From positions 248,001-312,000 of the forward strand of contig CAMDUE010000001.1 of NCBI GenBank assembly GCA_945877575.1: 64,000 bases of DNA, read 5' to 3'. The notes under the pieces were generated by a model. The model was not told the origin of the DNA. It did not search any database and saw only the letters and a list, made by a program, of their open reading frames with translations. The number at the start of each line of letters is the position of its first letter. The stretch's first letter is position 1. Below, in pieces: positions 43,979 to 52,936 of the stretch. Origin of the DNA: Chitinophaga pinensis. Its GTDB lineage: Bacteria > Bacteroidota > Bacteroidia > NS11-12g > UBA955. The position numbers were made by a program, and so were the translations under genes.

Positions 43979-46099
43979 TTAAGCTTTAGCTTCAGAGATC
44001 CATTTTGTCCACTGTTCAGCAGAAATTTTGGAATCTTGTTCAGCCAATTCAGCCGCCTTTTCTTCAGTGATTGCGATCAAATCTTCGATGGTATTTACAC
44101 CTAACGCAGACATTCTCTTAACCATTGCAGGGCCTACACCTGAGAGGTCTTTCAAATCAGAAACACCTGTAGATGCAGTTGCTTCAGTTGCAGGAGCTTC
44201 GTTTACCTCTTTCGCTGCTTTTGCTGCAGGCTTAGATTCAGCTTTTTCGAACTGTGCACGCAATTCAGAAAGAGCATCTAATTCACCAAGGGTGGTCTTT
44301 TCAGAAGATTGATTGATCTTCTTCATAGTTTTAGATGTATTCTTTCTTGCTTTTTCACGAGAATTTTTCTCTTCTCCGTCTTTAGCACGTTCAGCACCTT
44401 TCCAAATGTTTGTATGAGAAACGATGATTCGTTTTGAATCTTTAGAGAATTCAATCACTTCAAATTCAAATACTTCATCTTCTTTCATTGGCTTGTTATC
44501 AGCCTTCTTGATGTGACGAGTTGGAGCGAATGCTTCAACACCGTATTGCAACTGGATGGTTGCACCTTTATCGTTGATGCTGGTAACTGTACCTTCGTGG
44601 ATTGAACCCAATGTGAAAATGGTTTCGAAAGTATCCCAAGGATTCTCTTCCAACTGTTTGTGGCCTAGGCTCAAACGACGATTGTCAGAATCTACCTCAA
44701 GAACAATCACTTCTAGTGATTCGCCTTTTTTCACGAATTCACTTGGATGTTTGATTTTCTTGTTCCAGCTCAAGTCAGAAACGTGAACTAGTCCGTCGAT
44801 ACCTTCTTCCAATTCAAGGAACAAACCATAAGAAGTCAAGTTTTTAACTACACCTTTATGTTTGCTACCTACAGGGTATTTGTTTGCAATTTCAACCCAA
44901 GGATCTTGAGTCAATTGCTTAATACCAAGGCTCATTTTGTGCTCGCTGCGGTCAAGTGACAACACAACTGCATCAATATCTTCGCCAACTGTTAGGTATT
45001 CAGATGGATTTCTCAAGTGAGAGCTCCAGCTCATTTCAGAAACGTGAACCAATCCTTCAACACCTGGTTTAATTTCAATGAAAGCACCGTAATCAGCAAC
45101 GCTCACTACTTTACCATTTACTTTTGAACCTTCAGAGATAGATGGATCTAAATCATCCCATGGGTGAGCAGACAATTGCTTCAATCCCAAAGAGATACGC
45201 TTCTTAGTATCATCGTAATCAAGGATTACAACATTTACTTTTTCGTCTAATTTCAACACCTCTTCAGGGTGGTTAATTCTACCCCAAGAGATATCGGTGA
45301 TGTGCAATAAACCGTCAATACCACCCAAATCAACAAATACTCCGAAGCTGGTCATGTTTTTAACAACACCTTCAAGTACTTGTCCTTTTTCAAGACGAGA
45401 CAAGATCTCAGATTTCTGAGCTTCAATATCATCTTCAATAAGAGCTTTGTGAGATACAACTACGTTTTTGTATACTTCGTTCACTTTAACGATCTTGAAA
45501 TCCATAGTTTTACCTACGTATTGATCGTAATCGCGAACTGGCTTAGTATCAATTTGTGAACCTGGCAAGAAAGTATCGATGTTGAAAACATCAACAACCA
45601 AACCACCTTTAGTTCTAGAGCGAACGTAACCTGTAACAACGGTGTCGCTTTCCATTGCTTCAATGATGCGTTCCCATGCTGTTTCTTGCAAGGCCTTGCG
45701 GCGACTCAAGATCAACTGACCCATTTTGTCTTCGGCAATATCAACAAATACTTCTACGTTATCACCCACTTTCAAGTCGGGCATATCGCGAAATTCTGTA
45801 CGTGGTACCATACCATCGCTTTTAAAGCCGATGTTAACTACTACGTCTTTGTCGTTAATTGCAACGACTACACCTTTAACAACTTCTTTTTCAGTTACGG
45901 GATTGAAGGTGTTGTTGTACTGCTCTTCGAGCTGAAGACGATCTTCCTTAGAATAAGACTGGAAGCCCGCTTCGTCAGCGTCCCAGTCAAAATCATCATG
46001 TGCAGAAGCTGCAGTTGAACTTTTCTTGGGAGCTGGAGTAGAAACCGCAGCTGTGCTTACGATTTCTTCATTTTGTTGATCTTTTGATTCTTGTGTCAA
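43979..46099 (-). CDS. rpsA: 30S ribosomal protein S1 with C-terminal helix-hairpin-helix extension
   Basis: A 706-residue S1 with six OB-fold S1 domains (about residues 55-545), recognisable by repeats such as GVFVDLGGIDGLLHITDISW and GAFIEIKPGVEGLVHVSEMS. A charged linker rich in Lys, Glu and Ala follows, then about 60 residues with a helix-hairpin-helix (LKDLSGVGPAMVKRMSALGV), an addition absent from E. coli S1. S1 binds mRNA at the 30S platform. The start codon is a TTG at 46099; the next in-frame ATG is some 80 codons later, inside the first S1 domain. A strong Shine-Dalgarno (AAAGGAGGAA) lies nine bases ahead, and a perfect promoter further upstream. Confidence 0.96.
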   Translation of the reverse strand: MTQESKDQQNEEIVSTAAVSTPAPKKSSTAASAHDDFDWDADEAGFQSYSKEDRLQLEEQYNNTFNPVTEKEVVKGVVVAINDKDVVVNIGFKSDGMVPRTEFRDMPDLKVGDNVEVFVDIAEDKMGQLILSRRKALQETAWERIIEAMESDTVVTGYVRSRTKGGLVVDVFNIDTFLPGSQIDTKPVRDYDQYVGKTMDFKIVKVNEVYKNVVVSHKALIEDDIEAQKSEILSRLEKGQVLEGVVKNMTSFGVFVDLGGIDGLLHITDISWGRINHPEEVLKLDEKVNVVILDYDDTKKRISLGLKQLSAHPWDDLDPSISEGSKVNGKVVSVADYGAFIEIKPGVEGLVHVSEMSWSSHLRNPSEYLTVGEDIDAVVLSLDRSEHKMSLGIKQLTQDPWVEIANKYPVGSKHKGVVKNLTSYGLFLELEEGIDGLVHVSDLSWNKKIKHPSEFVKKGESLEVIVLEVDSDNRRLSLGHKQLEENPWDTFETIFTLGSIHEGTVTSINDKGATIQLQYGVEAFAPTRHIKKADNKPMKEDEVFEFEVIEFSKDSKRIIVSHTNIWKGAERAKDGEEKNSREKARKNTSKTMKKINQSSEKTTLGELDALSELRAQFEKAESKPAAKAAKEVNEAPATEATASTGVSDLKDLSGVGPAMVKRMSALGVNTIEDLIAITEEKAAELAEQDSKISAEQWTKWISEAKA

Positions 46100-46106
46100 T
46101 ATAAAA

Positions 46107-46116
46107 TTCCTCCTTT
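46107..46116 (-). promoter_or_regulatory. strong Shine-Dalgarno of rpsA (AAAGGAGGAA)
   Basis: It is complementary to the 16S rRNA tail over the GGAGG core, nine bases before the TTG start. It stands out because I see no comparable GGAGG motif before the other starts I inspected in this window, and Bacteroidota seldom use Shine-Dalgarno pairing. Confidence 0.8.
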
Positions 46117-46125
46117 AGTGGGCGG

Positions 46126-46156
46126 CAAAATTAATGGTAAATTCTCTTCTTTCAAA
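46126..46156 (-). promoter_or_regulatory. full consensus promoter of rpsA
   Basis: TTTG (46153-46156), a 19-base spacer and TAATTTTG (46126-46133) match the Bacteroidota consensus exactly. The predicted leader is about 24 bases and contains the Shine-Dalgarno. Confidence 0.8.
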
Positions 46157-46202
46157 GAATTAATTGTTTATTTGAGACTTAATTACAAAAAACACACAAG
46201 TA

Positions 46203-46979
46203 ATGAATTTAAAATCTTGCATTCAACTTTGTACTAGCTTTATGCTATTGTCATTAATTGTTTTCATTGCTAGCTGCTCCAACCCTTCTACTGAACCTAC
46301 TTCGAATACGGCAATCGATTCAGCATTGGGCCAAGTGAACCCTGTGTTTGATTCTGGGCCAGATACTGCACAGCCGGTGATTTTCTATTTTGAAGACTTG
46401 GGCTTTACTTTGGGATTTGATAGCGTCTTCACTGGAAAAACCGGTTACTATCAACATCCTGTAAATGACTCTGTAAGATTCACCATTGACAGCGACTACC
46501 AAAGTATCCTTGATCAAAAAATATCATTATCTTATCTTTATGAAGAACCAAAGTGGGTGGTTAAATCAATTGAAGAATCTAGAGTCACTACTTTGATGAT
46601 TAATCAACACAACTATAATGAAGATGTCGAAGTTTGCAATTATAAATTCCCCGGAAAACAAAGCATTCAATCAAAATACTCAGTTTTAAAAAGACTTTCT
46701 CCAGAGAAATTCAGTCCATTCAACTTCGGATATGAAGAAAGCGATCTTAAAAATTGGAACTTAGAAGAAATCAAAAAAGTAGTTAAGGCGAACTGCTCTA
46801 GCAATTATGCGGAAAGTATTTTGAACGCCAAATCTTTGACGGAACATCCGTTTTCTCCTGGAGTAACAGAGGTAATACTTAAAATCAATCTAATTCCTAG
46901 TCCTTATGCCGATTTACCAAAATCAACTGCAACTAATAAAACAGTTTATTTGCATTTTGACATCATTTGGGGTGACTAA
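46203..46979 (+). CDS. lipoprotein of unknown function
   Basis: A 258-residue protein with a lipoprotein signal (lipobox FIASC, Cys25), then a Ser/Thr/Pro-rich spacer and a mature part with no motif I recognise. It has a possible beta-rich middle (YYQHPVNDSVRFTIDSDYQS) and a single pair of cysteines. It is divergent from rpsA and not clearly in an operon; the next gene starts 74 bases later. No promoter of the TAnnTTTG type was found close to the ATG. Confidence 0.75.
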   Translation: MNLKSCIQLCTSFMLLSLIVFIASCSNPSTEPTSNTAIDSALGQVNPVFDSGPDTAQPVIFYFEDLGFTLGFDSVFTGKTGYYQHPVNDSVRFTIDSDYQSILDQKISLSYLYEEPKWVVKSIEESRVTTLMINQHNYNEDVEVCNYKFPGKQSIQSKYSVLKRLSPEKFSPFNFGYEESDLKNWNLEEIKKVVKANCSSNYAESILNAKSLTEHPFSPGVTEVILKINLIPSPYADLPKSTATNKTVYLHFDIIWGD

Positions 46980-47027
46980 GAAAGTGATAAACTTAATGAT
47001 AAAATTAAATACAACAATAAAAGAAAT

Positions 47028-47035
47028 TAATTTCG
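47028..47035 (+). promoter_or_regulatory. candidate -7 element (TAATTTCG) of the GT-C/TPR gene
   Basis: 18 bases before the ATG at 47054, one mismatch to TAnnTTTG. The same variant precedes valS, ftsE and the free-Met sulfoxide reductase gene. Confidence 0.3.
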
Positions 47036-47053
47036 CACTGAATACGTAAAATC

Positions 47054-49852
47054 ATGGCTAAAAAAGTAGAAAAAGGTTCTGTGGAAGTGAAAAACCTCCA
47101 TCTGACCACCTTGAACTGGATGTCAGAAATGGAGTCAAATATTCCATCTGATTCAATTCAAATTTCGAATTCAACTCAAATATCAGAATTAAAAGAAGGT
47201 TGGTTTGTCATAGTTAACCCAGAGAAACCTCTTAAACCTGCGCAATTGCAGAAAGTTAAGCAGGAAATTACTGGAGAATCAAATAAACCACTTCATTATG
47301 TCTGCGCTGAAACCGCTCCAAATTCAACAATCAATCAATTATTGAGCGGACAACAATCGCAACGCGCCAACTTTACAGCCATTATTGCGAATCATTCGTC
47401 ATTAATTCAATTAGCTGAAGTTTGTCCAAAACTCTGTGCTTTCGAGGAAATACCCTATTACTTAGAAAAAGCCTGCAGCGCAGAATCTTTCATTACCTTA
47501 GAAAATAAAAAGTCAGACAATTTAGACGTATTGAAAACTTGGAACTCCAAGTTACAACAAGCTCTGAATTTTTATGTTAATCCCCGAGGGAATTGGTCAA
47601 AATTGGCCTTTGTATTATTATCAATTTTGAGCTTTTTCTACATCACCCAAACCAGTAAAAAAGCCGGTATTTCGGGAGATGAATTTGTTCAATACGAATA
47701 TGCAAAACTGATTGCCAACTACCATTTAGATAAAATAGGCATGCATATGCCCATCGATACCAACGCCATTAAAGGGCAAAAAATGGTTACCGTAGCTCGT
47801 AAATACCAAACCGATGGAGTTGCGGCTGCAACCATTGAAGACCCAGACCGATTGATGCATTTGTATGGATCTAGTTTCGACACATTTACAGCAATCATGG
47901 CATGGATTTCCGATAGTGATGATTATATGGGCTTGAGGCATTGGTGGAATGCCGTTTTTGGGTTTTTATCGGTTTTCTACGCCGCATTATTGACTCGTAG
48001 GTTAACCAAAGGAAGTTATTTATGGGCTTCGGTGGCTTTGCTTGCAGTGTTTTTCATGCCTAGATTCTTTGGTGAGTCGTTGAACAACCCCAAAGACGTA
48101 CCTTTCGCATTGGGTTACATTATGTCACTTTATTATGCCGTAAAATTTGCACAATCCTACCCTACTTTCAGATGGTCAACCGCCTTCGGATTGGTATTTG
48201 GTATTGCATTGGGTATTTCTATACGTATCGGAGGACTTTTATCTATTGCCATCATTGGGCTTTACTTGGGATTAAAATTCATTGAAAAGATTTCATTGCC
48301 CAATTTCATAAAATTACAGTGGAAAGGTGCCAATCAATGGATAATGGCCATAGCAGTTATTGGAATTGTGGGTTACTTTTTGGGGATTTATGTTTGGCCT
48401 TACGGTTGGGAAGCTCCCATTGATAACCCTATGAAGGCGTTAGACGCGTTCACTAATTATCAAGTAACTTTAAGACAGCTTTTTGAAGGGAAATTATACG
48501 ACAGTGATGGACTACCAGGTCATTATTTAACCAAATACCTTTGGATCACCTTGCCGTTAGGAATTTTAATTGGTCTCGCACTTTATGTGATCACTACCAC
48601 CATACGTAGTAAATCATTTACCATGGAAGAATTTTTAATGGTATTCACTGCAATTTTCCCAATATTTTACATTTACCTCCAAAAATCTGGTGTTTACGGC
48701 GGACTAAGACACATTTTGTTTACTCTTCCTAGTTTTGGAATTTTGGCCGTCTTAGGATACTACAAGTTGCAATCCCTCGTAAAAATAAAACTTCCCATTG
48801 GTGCAATATTATCAATTGGATTTACGTTGCTGCCTGCAACCTTTGTTGCAAAAAACTCAAATCTCAGTTATGTTTATTTCAATGAGGTTATTGGCGGAGT
48901 TGAAGGAGCTTACGGCGAATACGAAATGGATTATTACTTGGCTAGTATAAGACCTAGCTGTGAATACCTCATAGAAAATGAAATCTCAAAAAATCCAAAC
49001 AAAAAATATGAGATCCTGACGTACGGAATGGATCAAGTGAAATATTATTTCCGGAATCAACCCAATGTTCACGTAGGCTATACTCGTTTTGATGATCGCT
49101 CTGAAAAAAAATGGGATTATGCCATTTTCTACAATGCCTACATGGATAAAGCGCGTTTAGATAATGGTAGCTTCCCTCCTGCAGGAACCATTTTTACTCC
49201 TGAAGTTGACGGAAAACCAATGGGTTGTGTTGTAAAACGCATTTCCGATTTAGATTATCAAGGAATTCAAGCAATTACCAAAGAAAATAACCAAGACAAA
49301 GGAATCTCATTATTGAATGAGTATTTAAAAGTGGATCCTAAATCTACCGAAGCATTATTCTACATTGGAAATGCATATGCAAACAAAGGAAATGTTGACT
49401 CTGCATTGATATATATGAATCGATGTTTAGCATTGTTCCCTGAATACAGTCGTGCCCTGTTTTCCGCATATCAAATGTATGTGGAGAAAGATAAGTACGA
49501 TTTAGCGGTAAACACCATGCAAGCCTACATAGGTTCTCGTCCTAAAGACCCAGAAGGATACAGCATGAAAGCCCAGGCTCATTTATTGAACAAAGATTAT
49601 GATTTGGCTATCGCCTCAATTAAAGAAGCAGTTAAAATAAATCCGTTAGATGCACGTAGCTATCAAATTGGAGCTCAATGTTTCAAATTGAAAAATGATC
49701 AAACCAATTTCAATAAATGGGTAGGTGCAATGTCGTATGGCAACGTTAAAACCCAACAGGAGTTTACCAATGCTCAGTTTTATATTGATGAAATTTACCA
49801 GGAAATTACTGGTGAAAAAGTAAATTGGGAGAAATACTTCCCTCAACAATAA
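47054..49852 (+). CDS. GT-C-type membrane glycosyltransferase-like protein with C-terminal TPR repeats
   Basis: A 932-residue, three-part protein. Residues 1-178 are soluble and resemble a decayed GT2 domain (SELKEGWFVIVNPEKPLKPA in place of a D-x-D strand). Residues about 183-620 hold some 11 hydrophobic helices; just after the first comes ISGDEFVQYEYAK with Asp209-Glu210, the acidic first-loop motif of GT-C enzymes that use polyprenyl-phosphate sugars. Residues about 740-930 are tetratricopeptide repeats (AYANKGNVDSALIYMNRCL). It may transfer a sugar in the envelope; acceptor and donor are unknown. It converges on the MBL gene with adjacent stops. Confidence 0.75.
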   Translation: MAKKVEKGSVEVKNLHLTTLNWMSEMESNIPSDSIQISNSTQISELKEGWFVIVNPEKPLKPAQLQKVKQEITGESNKPLHYVCAETAPNSTINQLLSGQQSQRANFTAIIANHSSLIQLAEVCPKLCAFEEIPYYLEKACSAESFITLENKKSDNLDVLKTWNSKLQQALNFYVNPRGNWSKLAFVLLSILSFFYITQTSKKAGISGDEFVQYEYAKLIANYHLDKIGMHMPIDTNAIKGQKMVTVARKYQTDGVAAATIEDPDRLMHLYGSSFDTFTAIMAWISDSDDYMGLRHWWNAVFGFLSVFYAALLTRRLTKGSYLWASVALLAVFFMPRFFGESLNNPKDVPFALGYIMSLYYAVKFAQSYPTFRWSTAFGLVFGIALGISIRIGGLLSIAIIGLYLGLKFIEKISLPNFIKLQWKGANQWIMAIAVIGIVGYFLGIYVWPYGWEAPIDNPMKALDAFTNYQVTLRQLFEGKLYDSDGLPGHYLTKYLWITLPLGILIGLALYVITTTIRSKSFTMEEFLMVFTAIFPIFYIYLQKSGVYGGLRHILFTLPSFGILAVLGYYKLQSLVKIKLPIGAILSIGFTLLPATFVAKNSNLSYVYFNEVIGGVEGAYGEYEMDYYLASIRPSCEYLIENEISKNPNKKYEILTYGMDQVKYYFRNQPNVHVGYTRFDDRSEKKWDYAIFYNAYMDKARLDNGSFPPAGTIFTPEVDGKPMGCVVKRISDLDYQGIQAITKENNQDKGISLLNEYLKVDPKSTEALFYIGNAYANKGNVDSALIYMNRCLALFPEYSRALFSAYQMYVEKDKYDLAVNTMQAYIGSRPKDPEGYSMKAQAHLLNKDYDLAIASIKEAVKINPLDARSYQIGAQCFKLKNDQTNFNKWVGAMSYGNVKTQQEFTNAQFYIDEIYQEITGEKVNWEKYFPQQ

Positions 49853-50686
49853 TTAGTTCAATAGATCCATAGTGGCGAAATTTACCGCCTCAAATTGGTT
49901 CTTTTCATTCAATGCGATCTTGCTCATTTCATGGGCAAGGTCGTGTTCATAATAAATCCACCAATTTTCTTCAATCGCGCGTTGATTCATTGCTTCTTTT
50001 TCAACCATGGTAACCAACGGTTGAATATCATAGGCCATAACAAAGTTGGATTTGATGTGAGAGTGACTCGGGTATAAATCAGCCCCATACAACACTTTTT
50101 CACCACTTGGGAGGTGAATCAACGGGGTAATCATTTCAAGTGTGTGTCCGTTGCAGGTTAGTACCTCAATTACATCAGCGATTCTATCACCAGGTTGAAC
50201 AAAATTCAGAACACCTGCTTGAAGTAACGGTTCAAAATTTTCTATCAGAAAAGAGGCTTTTTCTCTTGGATTGGGATTGTTCGCATGATTCCATTGAATT
50301 TGGGTAACATGGTAAATAGCATTGCTAAAGGCAGGGGTTAAATCACTTGTTACAGCGCCCCCTACATGATCAAAATGAAGATGCGTTAAAATCACATCGG
50401 TAATATCGTCTTTTGTCAGACCCAATTGAGCTAAAGATTTATCCAAACTTTGATCGCCGTTCAAATAATAATGAGAAAAGAACTTATCAGATTGTTTATT
50501 GCCAATTCCGGTATCGATGAGAATTTTCCGTGAACCCACTTCAATCAAGAGGCATCGCATAGCCCAATTGCATAAGTTATTGTCATCGGAAGGGTTCATT
50601 TTATTCCAAAGTACCTTTGGAACAACGCCAAACATGGCTCCTCCATCAAGTTTGAAGTTTCCTGTGTGTATGGTAGTTAATTTCAT
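49853..50686 (-). CDS. metallo-beta-lactamase-fold hydrolase
   Basis: A 277-residue MBL-fold protein. The metal motif is THLHFDHVGG (His102, His104, Asp106, His107), followed by later ligands in CNGHTLEM and YGADLYPSH. The N-terminal region LLIEVGSRKILIDTGIGNK is typical of the broad group containing lactonases and phosphodiesterases; no finer function can be read. I prefer the ATG at 50686: an AAAGGA motif lies at a normal distance from it, but abuts the alternative ATG at 50692. It follows map by 15 bases. Confidence 0.85.
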   Translation of the reverse strand: MKLTTIHTGNFKLDGGAMFGVVPKVLWNKMNPSDDNNLCNWAMRCLLIEVGSRKILIDTGIGNKQSDKFFSHYYLNGDQSLDKSLAQLGLTKDDITDVILTHLHFDHVGGAVTSDLTPAFSNAIYHVTQIQWNHANNPNPREKASFLIENFEPLLQAGVLNFVQPGDRIADVIEVLTCNGHTLEMITPLIHLPSGEKVLYGADLYPSHSHIKSNFVMAYDIQPLVTMVEKEAMNQRAIEENWWIYYEHDLAHEMSKIALNEKNQFEAVNFATMDLLN

Positions 50687-50701
50687 CGACATCCTTTAAG
50701 A

Positions 50702-51466
50702 TTAAAAATCCCCATAAACATCAGTCAATGCTTCATAACCATCAGCGGTAATAACAATGGTATGCTCAAATTGAGCACTCAATCTACCATCTATGGTTCT
50801 GGCTGTCCAACCGTCTTTTCTATCCACTTTGCAACGAGCTTTGCCTGCATTGATCATGGGTTCAATGGTAAATACCATTCCTTCTTTAAGAATTGGACCA
50901 GAGTTTTTCTCAGCAATATGCGGCACATCGGGTTCTTCGTGAAATTTAAGTCCTACACCATGTCCACAAAATTCATAAACCACACTGTAACCATGTTTAT
51001 GTGCATGTTCTGAAATGGCATACCCAACATTGCCCAATCGTGCACCTGGCTTGCATTCTGCCATACCCAAACGAAGACATTCTTTGGTGGTATCAACTAG
51101 TTTCTGAGCGTATTCAGAGGGGTTTCCAACGTAGTACATTTTACATGTATCACCGTAGAATCCATTTAAAATGGTCGTTACATCAATATTTAGAATATCA
51201 CCGTCTTGTAAAACATAACTATTGGGAACTCCATGACAAACAACATCATTGGGGGAAATACAACTAGAATGTTTATAGCCTCGGTACCCTTTTGTAGCCG
51301 GAGAAGCACCGTGCTCCCTGACATATTTCTCAATGATTTGGTCGAGTTCTAAAGTAGTTACACCTGGCTTAACGAATTGTTCCATGTGTTTTAAGGTTTG
51401 AGCAGCCAACTGAGAACTTTTTCTGATTCCTTCTATTTGTTCCGGTGTTTTAATGTTAATGGCCAT
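50702..51466 (-). CDS. map: type I methionine aminopeptidase
   Basis: A 254-residue pita-bread-fold enzyme that removes the initiator methionine from new proteins. The five metal ligands are visible in order: Asp in LNIDVTT, Asp in YGDTCKMY, His in CGHGVGLKFHEEP, Glu in TIEPMI and Glu in QFEHTIVIT. The start at 51466 (MAINIKTPEQIEGIRKSS) matches the family; the 18 codons upstream in frame overlap the preceding gene. It lies between cystathionine beta-synthase and the MBL hydrolase, probably in one transcript. Confidence 0.96.
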   Translation of the reverse strand: MAINIKTPEQIEGIRKSSQLAAQTLKHMEQFVKPGVTTLELDQIIEKYVREHGASPATKGYRGYKHSSCISPNDVVCHGVPNSYVLQDGDILNIDVTTILNGFYGDTCKMYYVGNPSEYAQKLVDTTKECLRLGMAECKPGARLGNVGYAISEHAHKHGYSVVYEFCGHGVGLKFHEEPDVPHIAEKNSGPILKEGMVFTIEPMINAGKARCKVDRKDGWTARTIDGRLSAQFEHTIVITADGYEALTDVYGDF

Positions 51467-51506
51467 GGAATTTGATGTGTTTAATCTTAATAACTTGGAA
51501 ATGATC

Positions 51507-52880
51507 TTAAACATCAGCAATTGCGCGGATGAGGTCTTGTTTAGTTATAATATGCCAGTTGCCACCCATATCCATTACTATACAAGCTTGGTTTTTTTCA
51601 TTGATCAAACGAGAGATATTTTCAATGGATTCACCAAAAGAAACCACCGGGTAGGCTTGTTGCATTACACTCCCAACTGTAGAATTCATCAAATCTGGAT
51701 TGGTTAACAATTCTTTGTAAAAGAAGTTATCATCTAAAGAACCAACGAATTCATTTTGGGTATTTTTTACAGGAATTTGAGAAATATCGTATTTCTGCAT
51801 CAATTGAAACGCTTCTTTACAAGACATAGTATCTAAGATACTTACCAAGGGAAGTTCTTTGTGATTGGCAATCAATTCTGAAGCGGTCTTTGTGGTTTTT
51901 GATGGAATAAACCCTCTATCTCTCATCCAATCCTCATTGAACATTTTCCCCAAATAACGTGTCCCATGATCATGGAAAATAACCACAACGACATCGTTGG
52001 GCCCAAACATATGCTTCACTTGAAGCAGCCCTTGCATGGCTGAACCAGCACTATTTCCAGCGAAAATTCCTTCTTCCCTAGGAATCAATCGAGTCATGTA
52101 AGCAGCGTCTTTATCGGTTACTTTTTCGAAATGATCTATTAGCGAAAAATCAACATTTTTAGGTAAGAAATCTTCTCCAATACCTTCGGTTATATAGGGA
52201 TAGATTTCATTTTTATCAAAAATTCCCGTTTCCTTGTATTTTTTAAAAACTGAACCGTAGGTATCTATTCCAATAATTTGAATATTTGGATTTTTCTCCT
52301 TTAGGAATTTAGCTGTACCTGAAATAGTTCCACCAGTGCCTACACCCACCACCAAATGGGTAATTTTACCTTCGGTTTGTTCCCAAATTTCAGGTCCTGT
52401 TTGTTCGTAATGGGCCTGTGAATTACTTAAATTGTCATATTGATTGGGTTTCCACGCATTGGGAATTTCTGAAGCAAGTCTGCTACTTACGCTGTAATAA
52501 CTGCGTGGATCTTCAGGTTCTACATCTGTTGGACAAACAATCACTTCTGCACCAAAAGCCTTTAAAGCATCTACTTTTTCTTTACTTTGCTTATCTGTGG
52601 TTGTGAAAATGCATTTATATCCTTTTACAACGGCTGCAATAGCCAAACCCATACCCGTATTGCCACTAGTGCCCTCAACAATGGTTCCACCCGGTTTTAA
52701 AAGTCCAGACTTTTCAGCATCTTCAATCATTTTAAGTGCCATTCGGTCTTTGATAGAATTACCTGGATTGGTAGTTTCAACTTTTGCTAATACAATACAG
52801 GGTAAATCTTTAGTGAGTTTATTTATTTTAACCAAAGGAGTATTTCCTATGGTTTCCAAAATATTTTGGTAAAATGCCAT
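51507..52880 (-). CDS. cystathionine beta-synthase (PLP domain plus tandem CBS domains)
   Basis: A 457-residue protein. Residues 1-330 are a fold-type II PLP enzyme: the Schiff-base lysine is Lys44 in NPGNSIKDR, the substrate loop is GTSGNTGMG and the phosphate loop is GVGTGGTISG. Residues about 340-457 form two CBS motifs that may bind an adenosyl regulator. The stretch QYDNLSNSQAHYEQTGPEI and the overall layout match eukaryote-type cystathionine beta-synthase, without the heme-binding N-terminus. It condenses serine and homocysteine to cystathionine; cysteine synthase activity is an alternative. The promoter element lies seven bases before the ATG. Confidence 0.9.
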   Translation of the reverse strand: MAFYQNILETIGNTPLVKINKLTKDLPCIVLAKVETTNPGNSIKDRMALKMIEDAEKSGLLKPGGTIVEGTSGNTGMGLAIAAVVKGYKCIFTTTDKQSKEKVDALKAFGAEVIVCPTDVEPEDPRSYYSVSSRLASEIPNAWKPNQYDNLSNSQAHYEQTGPEIWEQTEGKITHLVVGVGTGGTISGTAKFLKEKNPNIQIIGIDTYGSVFKKYKETGIFDKNEIYPYITEGIGEDFLPKNVDFSLIDHFEKVTDKDAAYMTRLIPREEGIFAGNSAGSAMQGLLQVKHMFGPNDVVVVIFHDHGTRYLGKMFNEDWMRDRGFIPSKTTKTASELIANHKELPLVSILDTMSCKEAFQLMQKYDISQIPVKNTQNEFVGSLDDNFFYKELLTNPDLMNSTVGSVMQQAYPVVSFGESIENISRLINEKNQACIVMDMGGNWHIITKQDLIRAIADV

Positions 52881-52887
52881 CGTGATG

Positions 52888-52895
52888 CAAAATTA
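52888..52895 (-). promoter_or_regulatory. -7 promoter element (TAATTTTG) of the cystathionine beta-synthase operon
   Basis: An exact TAnnTTTG match, seven bases before the ATG at 52880, in the 56-base divergent gap with the GT2 gene. Confidence 0.5.
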
Positions 52896-52936
52896 CGCAG
52901 AGCATTTGGGTTTTTCGTTATAAATTCACGCTCTCA

